From: an uncultured Desulfobacter sp.
GTDB lineage: Bacteria; Desulfobacterota; Desulfobacteria; Desulfobacterales; Desulfobacteraceae
DNA: 64,000 bases
Direction of reading: 5' to 3'
NCBI RefSeq assembly: GCF_963666675.1
Contig: NZ_OY762929.1
Location: 4,684,001-4,748,000 of the forward strand
Shown here piece by piece: positions 43,635 through 53,179 of the stretch (within the stretch, counting starts at the first letter, position 1; each line of letters starts with the position of its first letter). Below the pieces are notes generated by a model. The model did not search any database. It saw nothing but the letters and a program-made list of their open reading frames with translations, and was not told the DNA's origin. Both the position numbers and the translations under genes were made by a program.

Positions 43635-45767
43635 ATGGATCGAAAAAAAAGCCTGTTGCTGTTGTCCTGCTGTTTGTTGTGCAAGCTGCTTTTATCCGCG
43701 GCCCCGTTGTGGGCCCAGGATACCGAAGAGACGGCCGTCACCAAAACACAAAGCATTACCGTTACCGCCAATAAAATAGAGGAGGATCTTCAAAAAGTAC
43801 CCCAGAGTATCACCGTTATGGATGAAATCATCCTGGAGGAGAAGGGAATTACCGATATTCCCGATTTGATCAGGGAAATACCCAACATGGCTGCCGAGGA
43901 AGGCATCCATGGAAACGCGGTGAGCTTCCGGGGACTGAACCCTTCCATGTTCACCAATAAAAATCCGGTGGTCATCTATATTGACGGGGTTCCCATTATC
44001 GACCGATACGGCTTTGACGCCTCCCTGGCCAATGTGCAACGGGTTGAGGTGCTGCGCGGTCCCCAGGGCACACTTTACGGCAAGGACGCCATTGGCGGGG
44101 TTATTAATATCGTGACCAAAGCACCTGAAAACAGCTGGCACGGCATGGTTGGCGCCGAATACGGCAGTGAAAACTACATGCAGGGCATATTCAACATGAA
44201 CGGTGCACTGATGGAAAACACCCTTTATATGGGCATCAACGGAAAATATGAGCAGGATGACGGATGGATCGACAACTCCTATCCAGGAGTGGACGGGAAT
44301 GAGTCCGACCAGCAGCAATTAAGCGGATACCTATTGTACAAGCCCACAGACAGGTTCACCGCAAGGTTGACACTTTCCATGGACAATCAAACGGATTCAG
44401 GGACCAATGGGTATGCATTGCCCGCCGGATCGGATTTCAATGATTTTAACAGGGATGATGCCGAACGTTCAGCCTTTGATGTGCCCACGGAAGTTAATAT
44501 CGATAGTTTTTCCCAAAGTCTGAATTTAAGTTACACATTTGACGCAATCACCCTGACCTCCACCACCACACACAGAAAACAGGACATTGAAGGAGATTAC
44601 GACGCCGATTACCAGGCTGGCACCCTGTACGACGGATTGAAACAGTTTAACTACAGTGAAACTGAAACATACACCCAGGAACTGCGCCTATCAAGTAACA
44701 ACGAAAGCGGCATCCGCTGGGTAGCAGGTCTTTACCTGGATTCAGAAAATCATAAACAGGGTCCCTATGGGATGCAGTATCCCTATTACGACGATTCGGG
44801 CACCTTTTATGGAAATTTTGATTACAATGCCGACTCTGATACCGACAGCACCACCTATGCGGCATTTGGCCAGGCAATGATACCTTTGGGCGAACGATTT
44901 GAAGTTACCCTGGGCGGCAGGTATCAGCACATTGATAAAGAGATTGATATGGACATGTATTTTCTGCCGGTGGGAACCACCGGAGACCCCAGTTTTTCCT
45001 ATGCCGGAGAAAAAACGTGGGATATCTTCTTGCCCAAGGCGGCGCTCCGTTACGGCCTAAGCGACAACTGGCATACCTATGTTTCATATTCCCAAGGGTA
45101 TATGCCCGGCGGGTTTAACTACTTTGCAGCTTCCGGCTCGACCGAAGACAACGCCTTTGATCCCCAGAAATCAACAAACTACGAAATAGGAATCAAGGGA
45201 AATGTGAAGAATTTGAGGATGGCGGCCACCGTGTTCTACATGGATATTGAGGATGTGCATGTCTACAAGGCATACGGCAACAATTATTATACGGACAATG
45301 CCGACAGCGGCCATTCCCAGGGTATTGAGATAGAGTTGGCCTATCAACTCACCGATACCATTGAACTGAACGGTTCAGTGGGATTTTTAGAGGCTGAGTA
45401 CGATTCCTATGATGCCGGGGACGGGATATCCTTTGATGGACAGGATATCGAGAACACCCCGTCATACACGGCGAACGTCGGTATCAGCTATAGACACCCC
45501 GGTGGACTGTACGGCCGCATCGACATGAGGGCGAAGGGCGAAACCTCTTTTTATAATGATGCCGACAGAACCTTTGTCAAGGAAGATGCATACGCTGTTT
45601 TTGATGCCAAGATCGGCTATCAAACCGGAGGATGGGATTTTTATGTGTATGGGAAAAACCTGACAGACGAAGCTTATATCACTGATTTTATATCTAATTC
45701 GACAGTGATGATAGCAGGATTCGAAGAACCGCTGACCGTTGGCGTCGGCGTGCGCTACCGGTTTTAA
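43635..45767 (+). CDS. TonB-dependent outer-membrane receptor 1 (siderophore-type)
   Basis: 710 residues from ATG 43635 (AAGGAG six bases upstream). Signal peptide, a TonB-box-like region (SITVTANKIEED), plug domain (VPQSITVMDEI, VEVLRGPQGTLYGKDAIGGV, INIVTKAPEN) and a 22-strand barrel ending VGVGVRYRF. Very similar to receptor 3 at 49571 along the whole length, so one arose by duplication. It sits behind operator A and a terminator follows, so it is monocistronic. Ligand unknown; the neighbouring ABC pair and AraC gene point to a ferric siderophore. Confidence 0.85.
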   Translation: MDRKKSLLLLSCCLLCKLLLSAAPLWAQDTEETAVTKTQSITVTANKIEEDLQKVPQSITVMDEIILEEKGITDIPDLIREIPNMAAEEGIHGNAVSFRGLNPSMFTNKNPVVIYIDGVPIIDRYGFDASLANVQRVEVLRGPQGTLYGKDAIGGVINIVTKAPENSWHGMVGAEYGSENYMQGIFNMNGALMENTLYMGINGKYEQDDGWIDNSYPGVDGNESDQQQLSGYLLYKPTDRFTARLTLSMDNQTDSGTNGYALPAGSDFNDFNRDDAERSAFDVPTEVNIDSFSQSLNLSYTFDAITLTSTTTHRKQDIEGDYDADYQAGTLYDGLKQFNYSETETYTQELRLSSNNESGIRWVAGLYLDSENHKQGPYGMQYPYYDDSGTFYGNFDYNADSDTDSTTYAAFGQAMIPLGERFEVTLGGRYQHIDKEIDMDMYFLPVGTTGDPSFSYAGEKTWDIFLPKAALRYGLSDNWHTYVSYSQGYMPGGFNYFAASGSTEDNAFDPQKSTNYEIGIKGNVKNLRMAATVFYMDIEDVHVYKAYGNNYYTDNADSGHSQGIEIELAYQLTDTIELNGSVGFLEAEYDSYDAGDGISFDGQDIENTPSYTANVGISYRHPGGLYGRIDMRAKGETSFYNDADRTFVKEDAYAVFDAKIGYQTGGWDFYVYGKNLTDEAYITDFISNSTVMIAGFEEPLTVGVGVRYRF

Positions 45768-45795
45768 CTTTCTCTTACGATAATTAAGGATACGG

Positions 45796-45831
45796 ATGAG
45801 CAGTGTGGTGCCTGCACTGCTCATTTTTTTG
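45796..45831 (+). terminator. Rho-independent terminator of TonB receptor 1
   Basis: ATGAGCAGTG pairs with CACTGCTCAT (10 bp, 9-base loop) followed by seven T. Confidence 0.9.
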
Positions 45832-45972
45832 TTTGTCTCCTGCCATCAAGCTTGATTTTTCATGTTTTCGTCCAAACACGATTTAGTTAAAGCTTGCTCT
45901 GATCATCTAAAGTCAGATATAAAAATAATCATCCGTCGTCTTTTCCCTAATTCAAACAGAGGAGATAAAATA

Positions 45973-47112
45973 ATGTCCGTTGACGTCGAAGAAAAGATGC
46001 TCGAAATAACGCAGGCAAAAAAAACTTTTCTGGAAAAATACAAACGGGCCAAACAGCTGTTCAGCGACCTAATTGAAAGTCAAAAGCGACTTTTTAATCG
46101 AGACACCCAGAATACAAAAGAAAATGGGGAATCGGATAAAATAAACGTAAAAGACAGCGTTACCGCCATAAACGAAATCCTGGAGATACTGTATAATACA
46201 GATCGGTTGATCCTGAACAGCACCAAAGACTACTTCTCCACAGATGACTATCTTTTTCAACATTCATTGGGTGTCTGCTATATCGGGACCATTGTATTAC
46301 GGCGCTTCAACGAACTGTTTTCCGGTTATATCAAGAACATGCTCACCAACAAATTTAAAGAGAATTTAAAAAACTGTAGACCGGAAGACGTATTACCGTT
46401 TTTTTACTACCCTCCGGAAGCCGTGCGAACCATCTCCATGGGCTATCTTGTCCACGATATGGGCAAAATAATGATTCCTGATTCCCTGTTAAACAAAAAA
46501 GGCGAATTGAACAGAAAAGAGCTCACAGAGATACAAAAACATGCAGGGCTATATGGCACTCTTTTTTTGAAAATGAACGGTATTTCCGACGTCTATGTGG
46601 AAAATATTGTTAACTACCACCACGCGGCAATGTATCGTAACGAAACAAAGGCTTATCCTGTTTATGAATCTTCTGCAGATCTGCCGCCCTATGTTAAAAT
46701 CTGTAAACTAGCAGACATATACAGTGCCATGACGTTAAAACGAAGCTACGGCGAAGCGATAAATCCGACCAAAGTGGTCTATACCATTTTTCGGAACTAC
46801 TCCGGACGCGACCCCATTTTACAACTTATTCTCTACTCCTTTGTTAAAGAGATCGGGACCTGTCCGGAAGGAAGCATCCTGAAGTTAACAAACGGACAGT
46901 CCGTTTACGTGATTAAGAGCCAGGGACCAGAGGTTATCATATTCACGGATAAGGTCGGCAATACAATTGAAATACCGGGAAAAATCATCGATCTTTCCAG
47001 CCGGGACAGCAAAAGTCACGATCTGTTTATTGACAATCAGCATCTTCCCAAAACACCGGTAGAAATGTTCAACAAGCTTCCCGGCTACCTCAGGACCTTT
47101 CATTCGGAATAA
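45973..47112 (+). CDS. HD-GYP-like domain protein with degenerate GYP motif
   Basis: 379 residues from ATG 45973 (GAGGAGA upstream). The first ~130 residues are helical and charged; a metal-binding HD core follows (FQHSLGVCYIG, LVHDMGKIMIPDSLL, HAGLYGTLFL, YHHAAMY, KLADIYSAM). HD-GYP enzymes hydrolyse cyclic di-GMP; here the HHE...GYP signature reads HHAAMYRNETKAYP, so GYP is AYP and the spacing is changed, though HD metal ligands remain. Residues ~315-360 may be a small beta domain (GSILKLTNGQSVYVIK). It is inserted between two TonB receptor units. Activity is uncertain. Confidence 0.75.
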   Translation: MSVDVEEKMLEITQAKKTFLEKYKRAKQLFSDLIESQKRLFNRDTQNTKENGESDKINVKDSVTAINEILEILYNTDRLILNSTKDYFSTDDYLFQHSLGVCYIGTIVLRRFNELFSGYIKNMLTNKFKENLKNCRPEDVLPFFYYPPEAVRTISMGYLVHDMGKIMIPDSLLNKKGELNRKELTEIQKHAGLYGTLFLKMNGISDVYVENIVNYHHAAMYRNETKAYPVYESSADLPPYVKICKLADIYSAMTLKRSYGEAINPTKVVYTIFRNYSGRDPILQLILYSFVKEIGTCPEGSILKLTNGQSVYVIKSQGPEVIIFTDKVGNTIEIPGKIIDLSSRDSKSHDLFIDNQHLPKTPVEMFNKLPGYLRTFHSE

Positions 47113-47222
47113 CGACCATTGGCCGACCTGTGTTATTAATCCCCAAACGCCCGGTCACGTATCGGCGCCTTCCCATCCATTGATATTTTCGGCACCAACG
47201 CACCTTTCCGCAAATCATAAAT

Positions 47223-47281
47223 TCCCGATCCGGGTATAAATGCTCCCGATCCGGGTAGAAGCCCACACCGATACATGTTAG
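47223..47281 (+). promoter_or_regulatory. Regulon promoter B (TonB receptors 2 and 3)
   Basis: TCCCGATCCGGG at 47223-47234 and again at 47244-47255 (21-base spacing), then TAGAA and TGTTAG (47276-47281) 20 bases after the second copy, the same layout as sites A and C. Downstream lie a receptor remnant (47329) and the receptor genes at 47490 and 49571. Confidence 0.75.
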
Positions 47282-47328
47282 CACCTCATAACTTTAGATA
47301 TCTCAGTCTACCAAAAAAGGAGGCAAAG

Positions 47329-47457
47329 ATGCGCCAGGGGAAATCCTGCTGTTGTTCTGTTGCATGTGTTTCGGCATGGCTTTACTGGATTCCCCATTGC
47401 GGGCCGAGGAGGATATTCAAAAAGTACCCCAAAGCATCACCGTTATGGATGAGTACC
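47329..47457 (+). pseudogene. Truncated TonB receptor start (duplicate of receptor 3)
   Basis: Has its own AAAAAAGGAGG ribosome site and ATG, then follows the DNA of receptor 3 (GTTGTTCTGTTGCATGTG, TTTACTGGATTCCCCATT) but out of frame. It skips about 70 bases and resumes at GAGGAGGATATTCAAAAAG...GTTATGGATGAGTA before ending. It is therefore a degraded first copy sitting between promoter B and receptor 2. Translation of this stub could couple to the ATG at 47490. Confidence 0.8.
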
Positions 47458-47489
47458 TCTGCAATAAATGCTGAGCCAGGAGCTAAGAC

Positions 47490-49523
47490 ATGAAGACCGC
47501 CACTCTGGATAAAGAATTTCGCAATCATACCGGTTTACTATTTTGTCTTGCCAATATTATGGCGATACTGATGGTCATTGCCGTACTGCCGGCATGGGCT
47601 GAAGAGAACCAAACAGACAGGCCGGAAACACAGATCGGCGACATCGTGGTTACCGCCACCAAGATGTCCACCGAGGTGGATAAAATACCCACCAACATCA
47701 CCGTCATCACCCATGAAGATATTGAAAAATATCCGGGCCATTATAATGCTCTGACCCTACTGCAGGAAATAAATATACCCGGGCTCTATTTCCCTGCAAA
47801 CGGCAGTGGCGGAGGAAATGCCGAAGCCGGTATAAGCACCCGGGGCAATGAAATATCGCCGTGGGGGACAAAGGTGATGATCAACGGCGTGGAGTTTAAC
47901 CGGGGAAACGGATATGTCAGGGCCGGTAGATTGGCAATACACGATATCGAGCGCATTGAAGTGACCAAAACCCCGTCAGCCGAATACGGGGATAATGCCC
48001 TTGGCGGGGTTATCAACATCATCACGCGCAAGGCAAAAGCCCCCGTGGAGGCCAAGGCCGGTCTAGCCTTCACCAGTTTGGGCGGCGGCAATGGGTATAG
48101 TGTGCTCAATGGCACCCGGGAGAATTGGGATTACTACCTGGATGCCTCCATGGTACGCGAAGATTCCTACCAGGATGACGGATATTATGATGGAAACAAC
48201 GTATACGGCAAATTTGGCTATTCGTTGAACGATAATACACAATTAGCCTTCCATGGGTCCTACAAAGATTCAAAGGGAGTATACACCACCGGACTGACCC
48301 GGGAGCAGTTCGACCAGGATCCGTCCCGGAATCCGAATACCGGACCTGACAAATACTATGAAACCGAAGAATCTCTGGGAGCACTTGTGTATAGACAACA
48401 ACTGGGCCCCCATGAGTTGATGGGCAAAATGGAGTTACAGACGTCAAATTACCAAATGTACTGGATGGGGTATAATGACGTGGAAGCGTGGCAGGCACAT
48501 CCTGAGGTGAACATAACCTTTAATCATGGTATTGGGAACATGGCCAACAAGCTTGTCGCCGGCACAGAGTATCGCTACCATGACATTGACGTAAAAAGAT
48601 ACACGGCAACCAGCTTTTCCGATGTGGGCGCACTTAATAAGTCTTTCTCACGCAAAGACATCAGTTATGCAGGGTATCTGCAGGATGAATTGAGAATCAC
48701 CGAAGCGCTTACCGTGACCGGGGGGATTCGTTACGATTATTTTGATCTGGAGCAAACCGCCAACACGGCCAACAGCACCTCCTGGGCCCAGAAAAAAGGT
48801 GATTTCAGCCCCAAATTTGGCTTTACCTATCAACTGTGTGACCAGGCAAACCTGTTTGCCGGATTCAACAGCGGCATCAAAAGCCCGGTCAGGCTTGCGC
48901 AATGGTATACCAATGGAGACCTGGACCCGGAAAAACTGCGTTCCTATGAAGTGGGCCTGCGCGGCAATATTTCAAATGGGGTGGATTACAACCTGGCCCT
49001 TTTCTGGCAAGAGGTAACCGATAAGTTTGTCAGACAAAGCGCTGATCCGGATGCACAATATGAAAATGCCGGGCAGACCAGCTCAAAGGGGGTGGAACTT
49101 GGGGTTAATGCAAAATTTCGCAATGGCTTATACGCCTCAACAAGTTTCACCTATCAAGAATCCAAGTTCGATGAATTTGTCAGTCAAGGCGTTAATTACT
49201 CGGGGAAAAATATGGTTGGCGTACCGGATATTATGTTTTCCTTCAAGCTGGGTTATGCGCAAAAAATGTTGGGGGATATTTCAATAAGCCCCGTATATAC
49301 GGGCAAGCGTTACTTTAACTATGCCAACACCAATGAGGATGACGCCTTTTGGGTACTGAATGCCAGGTATGCCAAAACCATCGGCCGGTTTGAGCTGTAT
49401 GTTGCGGCCAACAACCTGTTTGATGAAAGTGCCGTTGGCAGCGGCAGTGGAAACCCGGGCAATGAAACCCTCTATCCGATTTCGGGATTCAGCACCATAG
49501 CCGGGCTTAATGTGACTTTCTAA
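47490..49523 (+). CDS. TonB-dependent outer-membrane receptor 2
   Basis: 677 residues; AGGAG upstream. Signal region (HTGLLFCLANIMAILMVIAVLP), TonB-box-like DIVVTATKM, plug (VDKIPTNITVITHEDI, STRGNEISPWGTKVMINGVE, IEVTKTPSAEYGDNALGGVI, NIITRKAK) and barrel ending ISGFSTIAGLNVTF. Clearly different from receptors 1 and 3, so it probably takes a different ligand or form. It lies behind promoter B. Its stop codon lies inside a perfect 13-1-13 palindrome that resembles a Fur box. Confidence 0.85.
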   Translation: MKTATLDKEFRNHTGLLFCLANIMAILMVIAVLPAWAEENQTDRPETQIGDIVVTATKMSTEVDKIPTNITVITHEDIEKYPGHYNALTLLQEINIPGLYFPANGSGGGNAEAGISTRGNEISPWGTKVMINGVEFNRGNGYVRAGRLAIHDIERIEVTKTPSAEYGDNALGGVINIITRKAKAPVEAKAGLAFTSLGGGNGYSVLNGTRENWDYYLDASMVREDSYQDDGYYDGNNVYGKFGYSLNDNTQLAFHGSYKDSKGVYTTGLTREQFDQDPSRNPNTGPDKYYETEESLGALVYRQQLGPHELMGKMELQTSNYQMYWMGYNDVEAWQAHPEVNITFNHGIGNMANKLVAGTEYRYHDIDVKRYTATSFSDVGALNKSFSRKDISYAGYLQDELRITEALTVTGGIRYDYFDLEQTANTANSTSWAQKKGDFSPKFGFTYQLCDQANLFAGFNSGIKSPVRLAQWYTNGDLDPEKLRSYEVGLRGNISNGVDYNLALFWQEVTDKFVRQSADPDAQYENAGQTSSKGVELGVNAKFRNGLYASTSFTYQESKFDEFVSQGVNYSGKNMVGVPDIMFSFKLGYAQKMLGDISISPVYTGKRYFNYANTNEDDAFWVLNARYAKTIGRFELYVAANNLFDESAVGSGSGNPGNETLYPISGFSTIAGLNVTF

Positions 49524-49543
49524 AATGAGACTCATTTTAGAAA
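49517..49543. promoter_or_regulatory. Fur-box-like palindrome before TonB receptor 3
   Basis: TTTCTAAAATGAG-A-CTCATTTTAGAAA is a perfect inverted repeat with 13-base arms. The inner 19 bases match 13 positions of the classical Fur consensus GATAATGATAATCATTATC. It overlaps the stop codon of receptor 2 and ends 27 bases before the start of receptor 3. A one-base loop cannot form a terminator, so protein binding is more likely. Confidence 0.55.
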
Positions 49544-49570
49544 CCTGATGAAGTGAAAAAGGAAACGAAG

Positions 49571-51706
49571 ATGCGCCAAAGTAAAATTCTGCTGTTGTTC
49601 TGTTGCATGTGTTTCGGCATGGCTTTACTGGATTCCCCATTACGGGCCAAGGAGTTCAAAGATAAGGCGGTCATGGAAATGGAAAGTATTACAGTCACCG
49701 CCAATAAAATAGAGGAGGATATTCAAAAAGTACCCCAAAGCATCACCGTTATGGATGAGTATCTTCTGGAGGACAAGGGCATTACCGACGTTCCTGACCT
49801 TATTAAGCAAGTCCCCAACATGGCAATTACGGAAAGTGGCAGTGGCAACGCGGTGAGTTTCCGCGGGCTGAATACCTCCTTGTTTACCAACAACAATCCA
49901 GTGGTCATTTATATTGATGGAGTTCCCATCATAAGCCGGTATGGGTTTGATGCCTCCCTGGCCAATGTGGAACGGGTTGAAGTGCTGCGCGGCCCCCAAG
50001 GGGCGCTTTACGGAAAGGATGCCATTGGCGGCGTAATTAACATCGTCACCAAAACACCGGAAAACAAATGGCATGGCATGATTGGTTCCGAATACGGCAG
50101 CTACAATTATATGCAGGGCATATTCAATATGAGCGGTTCACTGATTGCAGACACCCTTTTCATGGGTATCAACGGTAAATACGAGCAGGATGACGGGTGG
50201 ATCGACAATACCAATGCCCAATCGAGTGCGGCTGGAAATGAGTTTGATAAGCAGCAATTGAGCGGTTACCTTTTATTCACCCCAACCGACCGTCTTTCAG
50301 CAAGACTGACGCTTGCCATGGATAACCAAAGCATGTCATGGATCAATGGTTACGGCATGCCTGCCGGAACGGATATCAGTGAATTTAACAGGGATGATGC
50401 CGAAAAAGTCGACTTTGATATGCCCACCGTTAATGACATTGATTGTTTTTCACAAAGCCTGCATTTGAGCTATGCATTTGACGCAGTCACCCTGACATCT
50501 ACCACAACGCACAAAAAACGGGATATCGAAGGGGATTACGATGCGGATTACCTGGCCGGCAACTATTACGACGGGCTGATCATGTATGACTATAGTGAAA
50601 CCGAAGCATACACCCAGGAACTGCGCGTTTCAAGCAACAATGAAAGCGGCGTCCGCTGGGTGACCGGTTTTTACCTGGATTGGGAAAAACATGAACAGGG
50701 CCCTTATGGTATGCAATACCCCTATTATGACAATTTAGGGACCTTTTATGGAAATTTTGATTTTAATGCCGAATCGGATACCGACAGTACTACCTATGCT
50801 GCATTTGGCCAGGCAATGATACCTATAGGAGAGCGATTTGAGCTGACCCTGGGCGGCCGGTATCAGCATATTGAAAAAGAGATGGATCTGGATATGTATT
50901 ATCTGCCGGTGGGAACCACCGGGGCACCCTATTTTTCCGTTTCCGGAGACAAAGAGTGGGATGTGCTTTTACCCAAGGCTGCAATTAGTTTCGCTTTAAA
51001 CGATAACTGGCAGACTTATGTCTCGTATTCCCAAGGTTACATGCCCGGCGGATTTAACTACTTTGCCTCTTCCGGCACGGCTGAGGACAACTCCTTTGAC
51101 CCCCAAACATCAACAAATTACGAATTAGGGATCAAAGGGAGTGTGAACCGGTTGCGGTTGGCAGCAACCTTGTTTTACATGGATATTGAAGATGTCCATG
51201 TCTACAAGTCAGATGGTATCAATTTTTATACGGATAATGCTGACAGCGGCCATTCCCAGGGTATTGAGCTGGAATTTGCCTACAAACTCACCAATACCAT
51301 TGAGCTGACCGGTTCACTGGGGCTTATAGAGGCAGAATACGATACATATGATGCCGGGAACGGTGTCTCCTTTGATGGACAGGATATTGAGAACACCCCG
51401 GCCTATACGGCGACGGCCGGTGTTTCTTATATACATCCCAATGGGCTGTATGGGCGTGTTGATATGAAAGCGGCTGGAAAAACCGCTTTTTATGCCGACT
51501 TGGATAAGGATTTTGTCAAAGAAGACGCCTATATCACGTTTAATGCAAAAATCGGCTACAGAACAGGCGGCTGGGATTTTTATGTATATGGGAAAAATTT
51601 AACTGACGAGGAGTATATCGTCAGTTACAACTCAAATGCTTCACGTTCAAGGGCCGAGTTCGGTGATCCGTTGACCGCCGGTCTTGGCATTCGCTATCGT
51701 TTTTAA
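49571..51706 (+). CDS. TonB-dependent outer-membrane receptor 3 (paralogue of receptor 1)
   Basis: 711 residues from ATG 49571 (AAGGA upstream; a GTG 18 bases earlier is less likely). Signal peptide MRQSKILLLFCCMCFGMALL, TonB-box region SITVTANKIEED, plug (VPQSITVMDEYLLEDKGI, VEVLRGPQGALYGKDAIGGV) and barrel ending TAGLGIRYRF. Nearly colinear with receptor 1 without large gaps, including the DVHVYK and DNADSGHSQGIE blocks. It follows receptor 2 by 47 bases with a Fur-box-like palindrome between, so it may have its own promoter. Confidence 0.85.
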   Translation: MRQSKILLLFCCMCFGMALLDSPLRAKEFKDKAVMEMESITVTANKIEEDIQKVPQSITVMDEYLLEDKGITDVPDLIKQVPNMAITESGSGNAVSFRGLNTSLFTNNNPVVIYIDGVPIISRYGFDASLANVERVEVLRGPQGALYGKDAIGGVINIVTKTPENKWHGMIGSEYGSYNYMQGIFNMSGSLIADTLFMGINGKYEQDDGWIDNTNAQSSAAGNEFDKQQLSGYLLFTPTDRLSARLTLAMDNQSMSWINGYGMPAGTDISEFNRDDAEKVDFDMPTVNDIDCFSQSLHLSYAFDAVTLTSTTTHKKRDIEGDYDADYLAGNYYDGLIMYDYSETEAYTQELRVSSNNESGVRWVTGFYLDWEKHEQGPYGMQYPYYDNLGTFYGNFDFNAESDTDSTTYAAFGQAMIPIGERFELTLGGRYQHIEKEMDLDMYYLPVGTTGAPYFSVSGDKEWDVLLPKAAISFALNDNWQTYVSYSQGYMPGGFNYFASSGTAEDNSFDPQTSTNYELGIKGSVNRLRLAATLFYMDIEDVHVYKSDGINFYTDNADSGHSQGIELEFAYKLTNTIELTGSLGLIEAEYDTYDAGNGVSFDGQDIENTPAYTATAGVSYIHPNGLYGRVDMKAAGKTAFYADLDKDFVKEDAYITFNAKIGYRTGGWDFYVYGKNLTDEEYIVSYNSNASRSRAEFGDPLTAGLGIRYRF

Positions 51707-51711
51707 TTGAC

Positions 51712-51802
51712 GGAAAAAGATACACGGCAACCAGCTTTTCCGACGAAGGCTGATTTCGGGCAACCGTTAACCATTAGTGTTGGGTTGCGCTACCGGTTTT
51801 GA
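51712..51802 (+). pseudogene. Chimeric TonB receptor remnant
   Basis: The first 30 bases (AAAAGATACACGGCAACCAG plus CTTTTCCGA) match an internal piece of receptor 2 near 48595. The rest reads FGQPLTISVGLRYRF and a TGA, the closing strand of a receptor of the 1/3 type. It is the joined ends of lost receptor genes directly behind receptor 3. Confidence 0.7.
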
Positions 51803-51879
51803 TACCGCCTTTTAATAAAAACCTATGGTGGTCCGCCTTGCTGTGTACTCAACAAAGTTTCCAGGTTTTCGTTCAGATA

Positions 51880-52506
51880 CTACTTAAACCAGGGGAAAAA
51901 CATACCAACGCGTTGCTTATAACCGATATATTTATGGCCAAGCTGTTTTACAAGCACCGCTTCTTCGGCCCTGGCCGTTGGATAAATGCCCAGGACAATC
52001 AACACGGCCGAAAACAAAGGTATGACGTATAAAAAAGTCAGGCTTAAGCCAATATTGATTAAAAAATAAGCGATGTAAAGCGGGTGGCGAATCAGGGAAA
52101 ATGGCCCCTTGTCGATGAGTATATGCTTTTCAAGCGTGCCGGCAGGGGCCGGACGCAGATACTTACCGGCAGCAACAACGGTCAGATTGTAGGTCACGGC
52201 ACCGGCTAAAAAGATAACCAACCCCACCATCTGAAACAGCCACAGCGGTGCGGAACCGACACTCCCGTGCTTTATAAAGCTTGTGCCGTGGGTTGTAAAC
52301 AGCATTATAATACCGAAAATCCATGTTCCCCACATGCCAACCACCCCGATTACCAGCAGATAAAAGAAATAGTTATAGTCGGCTTTTTCACCCTGGAAAC
52401 CGACTTTTGTTTCGTTTCTATAGGACCGCCAATAATCAATGGTCGGGAAAGCCATAGCAATCAATGGTGTGGCCAGTATGGCTGCAGCAAAATAATTTAT
52501 AATCAC
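51880..52506 (-). CDS. Isoprenylcysteine carboxyl methyltransferase-like membrane protein
   Basis: 208 residues, about five hydrophobic segments (YFAAAILATPLIAMAF, YFFYLLVIGVVGMWGTWIFG, WLFQMVGLVIFLAGAVTYNL, LYIAYFLINIGLSLTFLYVI, LFSAVLIVLGIY). The SAM-binding signature of the ICMT/PEMT-like family is present (KGPFSLIRHPLYIAY, ARAEEAVLVKQLGHKYIGYKQRV). It would methylate a lipid or small thiol/carboxyl substrate in the inner membrane. It is 35 bases downstream of the 101-residue paralogue on the same strand, probably one transcript. Substrate unknown. Confidence 0.75.
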   Translation of the reverse strand: MIINYFAAAILATPLIAMAFPTIDYWRSYRNETKVGFQGEKADYNYFFYLLVIGVVGMWGTWIFGIIMLFTTHGTSFIKHGSVGSAPLWLFQMVGLVIFLAGAVTYNLTVVAAGKYLRPAPAGTLEKHILIDKGPFSLIRHPLYIAYFLINIGLSLTFLYVIPLFSAVLIVLGIYPTARAEEAVLVKQLGHKYIGYKQRVGMFFPWFK

Positions 52507-52541
52507 TGTATGATAATCCTTCTTTTTAAGATTCTGGAAAC

Positions 52542-52847
52542 CTATCCCCTTCTCTTTGATGCCTTGATGGGGTTCAATGCCTTACCCTTGGCCTGGCCGG
52601 TGTCGGTTTTTATCAGGTGCTTGTTGGCATTGAATAATTGCAATGGGTCAAGGCCCAGGTCCTCCAGAACTTGGTTTACCTCCTGCCTGGGGACCCCATA
52701 ACGGTTGACATCGGCGACCATCCGGTCCACCCGGTCCTGGGTAGTTAAATACAGTCCCTTGCTGTCGATGGCGATCAACTGGGTGATGCCATTATTTTCC
52801 ACTTCTTGGATAATCATATCCGATGTTGTGCCATAGCGATTTTCCAT
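52542..52847 (-). CDS. 101-residue protein of unknown function, paralogue 2
   Basis: Differs from the protein at 36289 at only 13 of 101 positions, mostly conservative (for example F5Y, V13I, E19N). Ribosome site AAAGGAG. Upstream it shares CCAAAAAAATATTG with copy 1, so promoter and gene were duplicated together. Here the next gene is a methyltransferase-like membrane protein; at the other locus it is a PHA-system protein. The retained identity suggests selection or a recent duplication. Function unknown. Confidence 0.7.
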   Translation of the reverse strand: MENRYGTTSDMIIQEVENNGITQLIAIDSKGLYLTTQDRVDRMVADVNRYGVPRQEVNQVLEDLGLDPLQLFNANKHLIKTDTGQAKGKALNPIKASKRRG

Positions 52848-52980
52848 GGATGCTCCTTTAAAATTAGCCTTGCTTAATAAAACATTAGAAAACTAACTAA
52901 ATCGGTTAGCACAATTAAAGGCAAAAAAGCAATATTTTTTTGGATCATCGCCATGTTCCATAAATCCCCGGAGTTGCACC

Positions 52981-53085
52981 TCTCATATGTGGCTCAGACA
53001 GGCCCGGGTTCTTCTGGACCAAGGAGAGATGAACATTACTGAAATGGCGTTTGAAGCAGGGTTTTCCAGCCTGTGGCCACGATAA
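52981..53085 (+). pseudogene. AraC-family regulator fragment
   Basis: Reads SHMWLRQARVLLDQGEMNIT then EMAFEAGFSSLWPR and a TAA. This is the second helix-turn-helix of an AraC-type activator (LR-AR-LL---...IT-IA---GFSS). Nothing before or after completes it. It is distinct from the intact AraC gene at 57637 and may be the former regulator of the transporter operon. Confidence 0.65.
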
Positions 53086-53179
53086 ATACTAAAGTCCCCT
53101 GGGTATCGTATCATCCAGCCGAATATGATAATTACGATGACGGTACTCAAGATGATAACGAAGAAAAACGCCGGAACCC

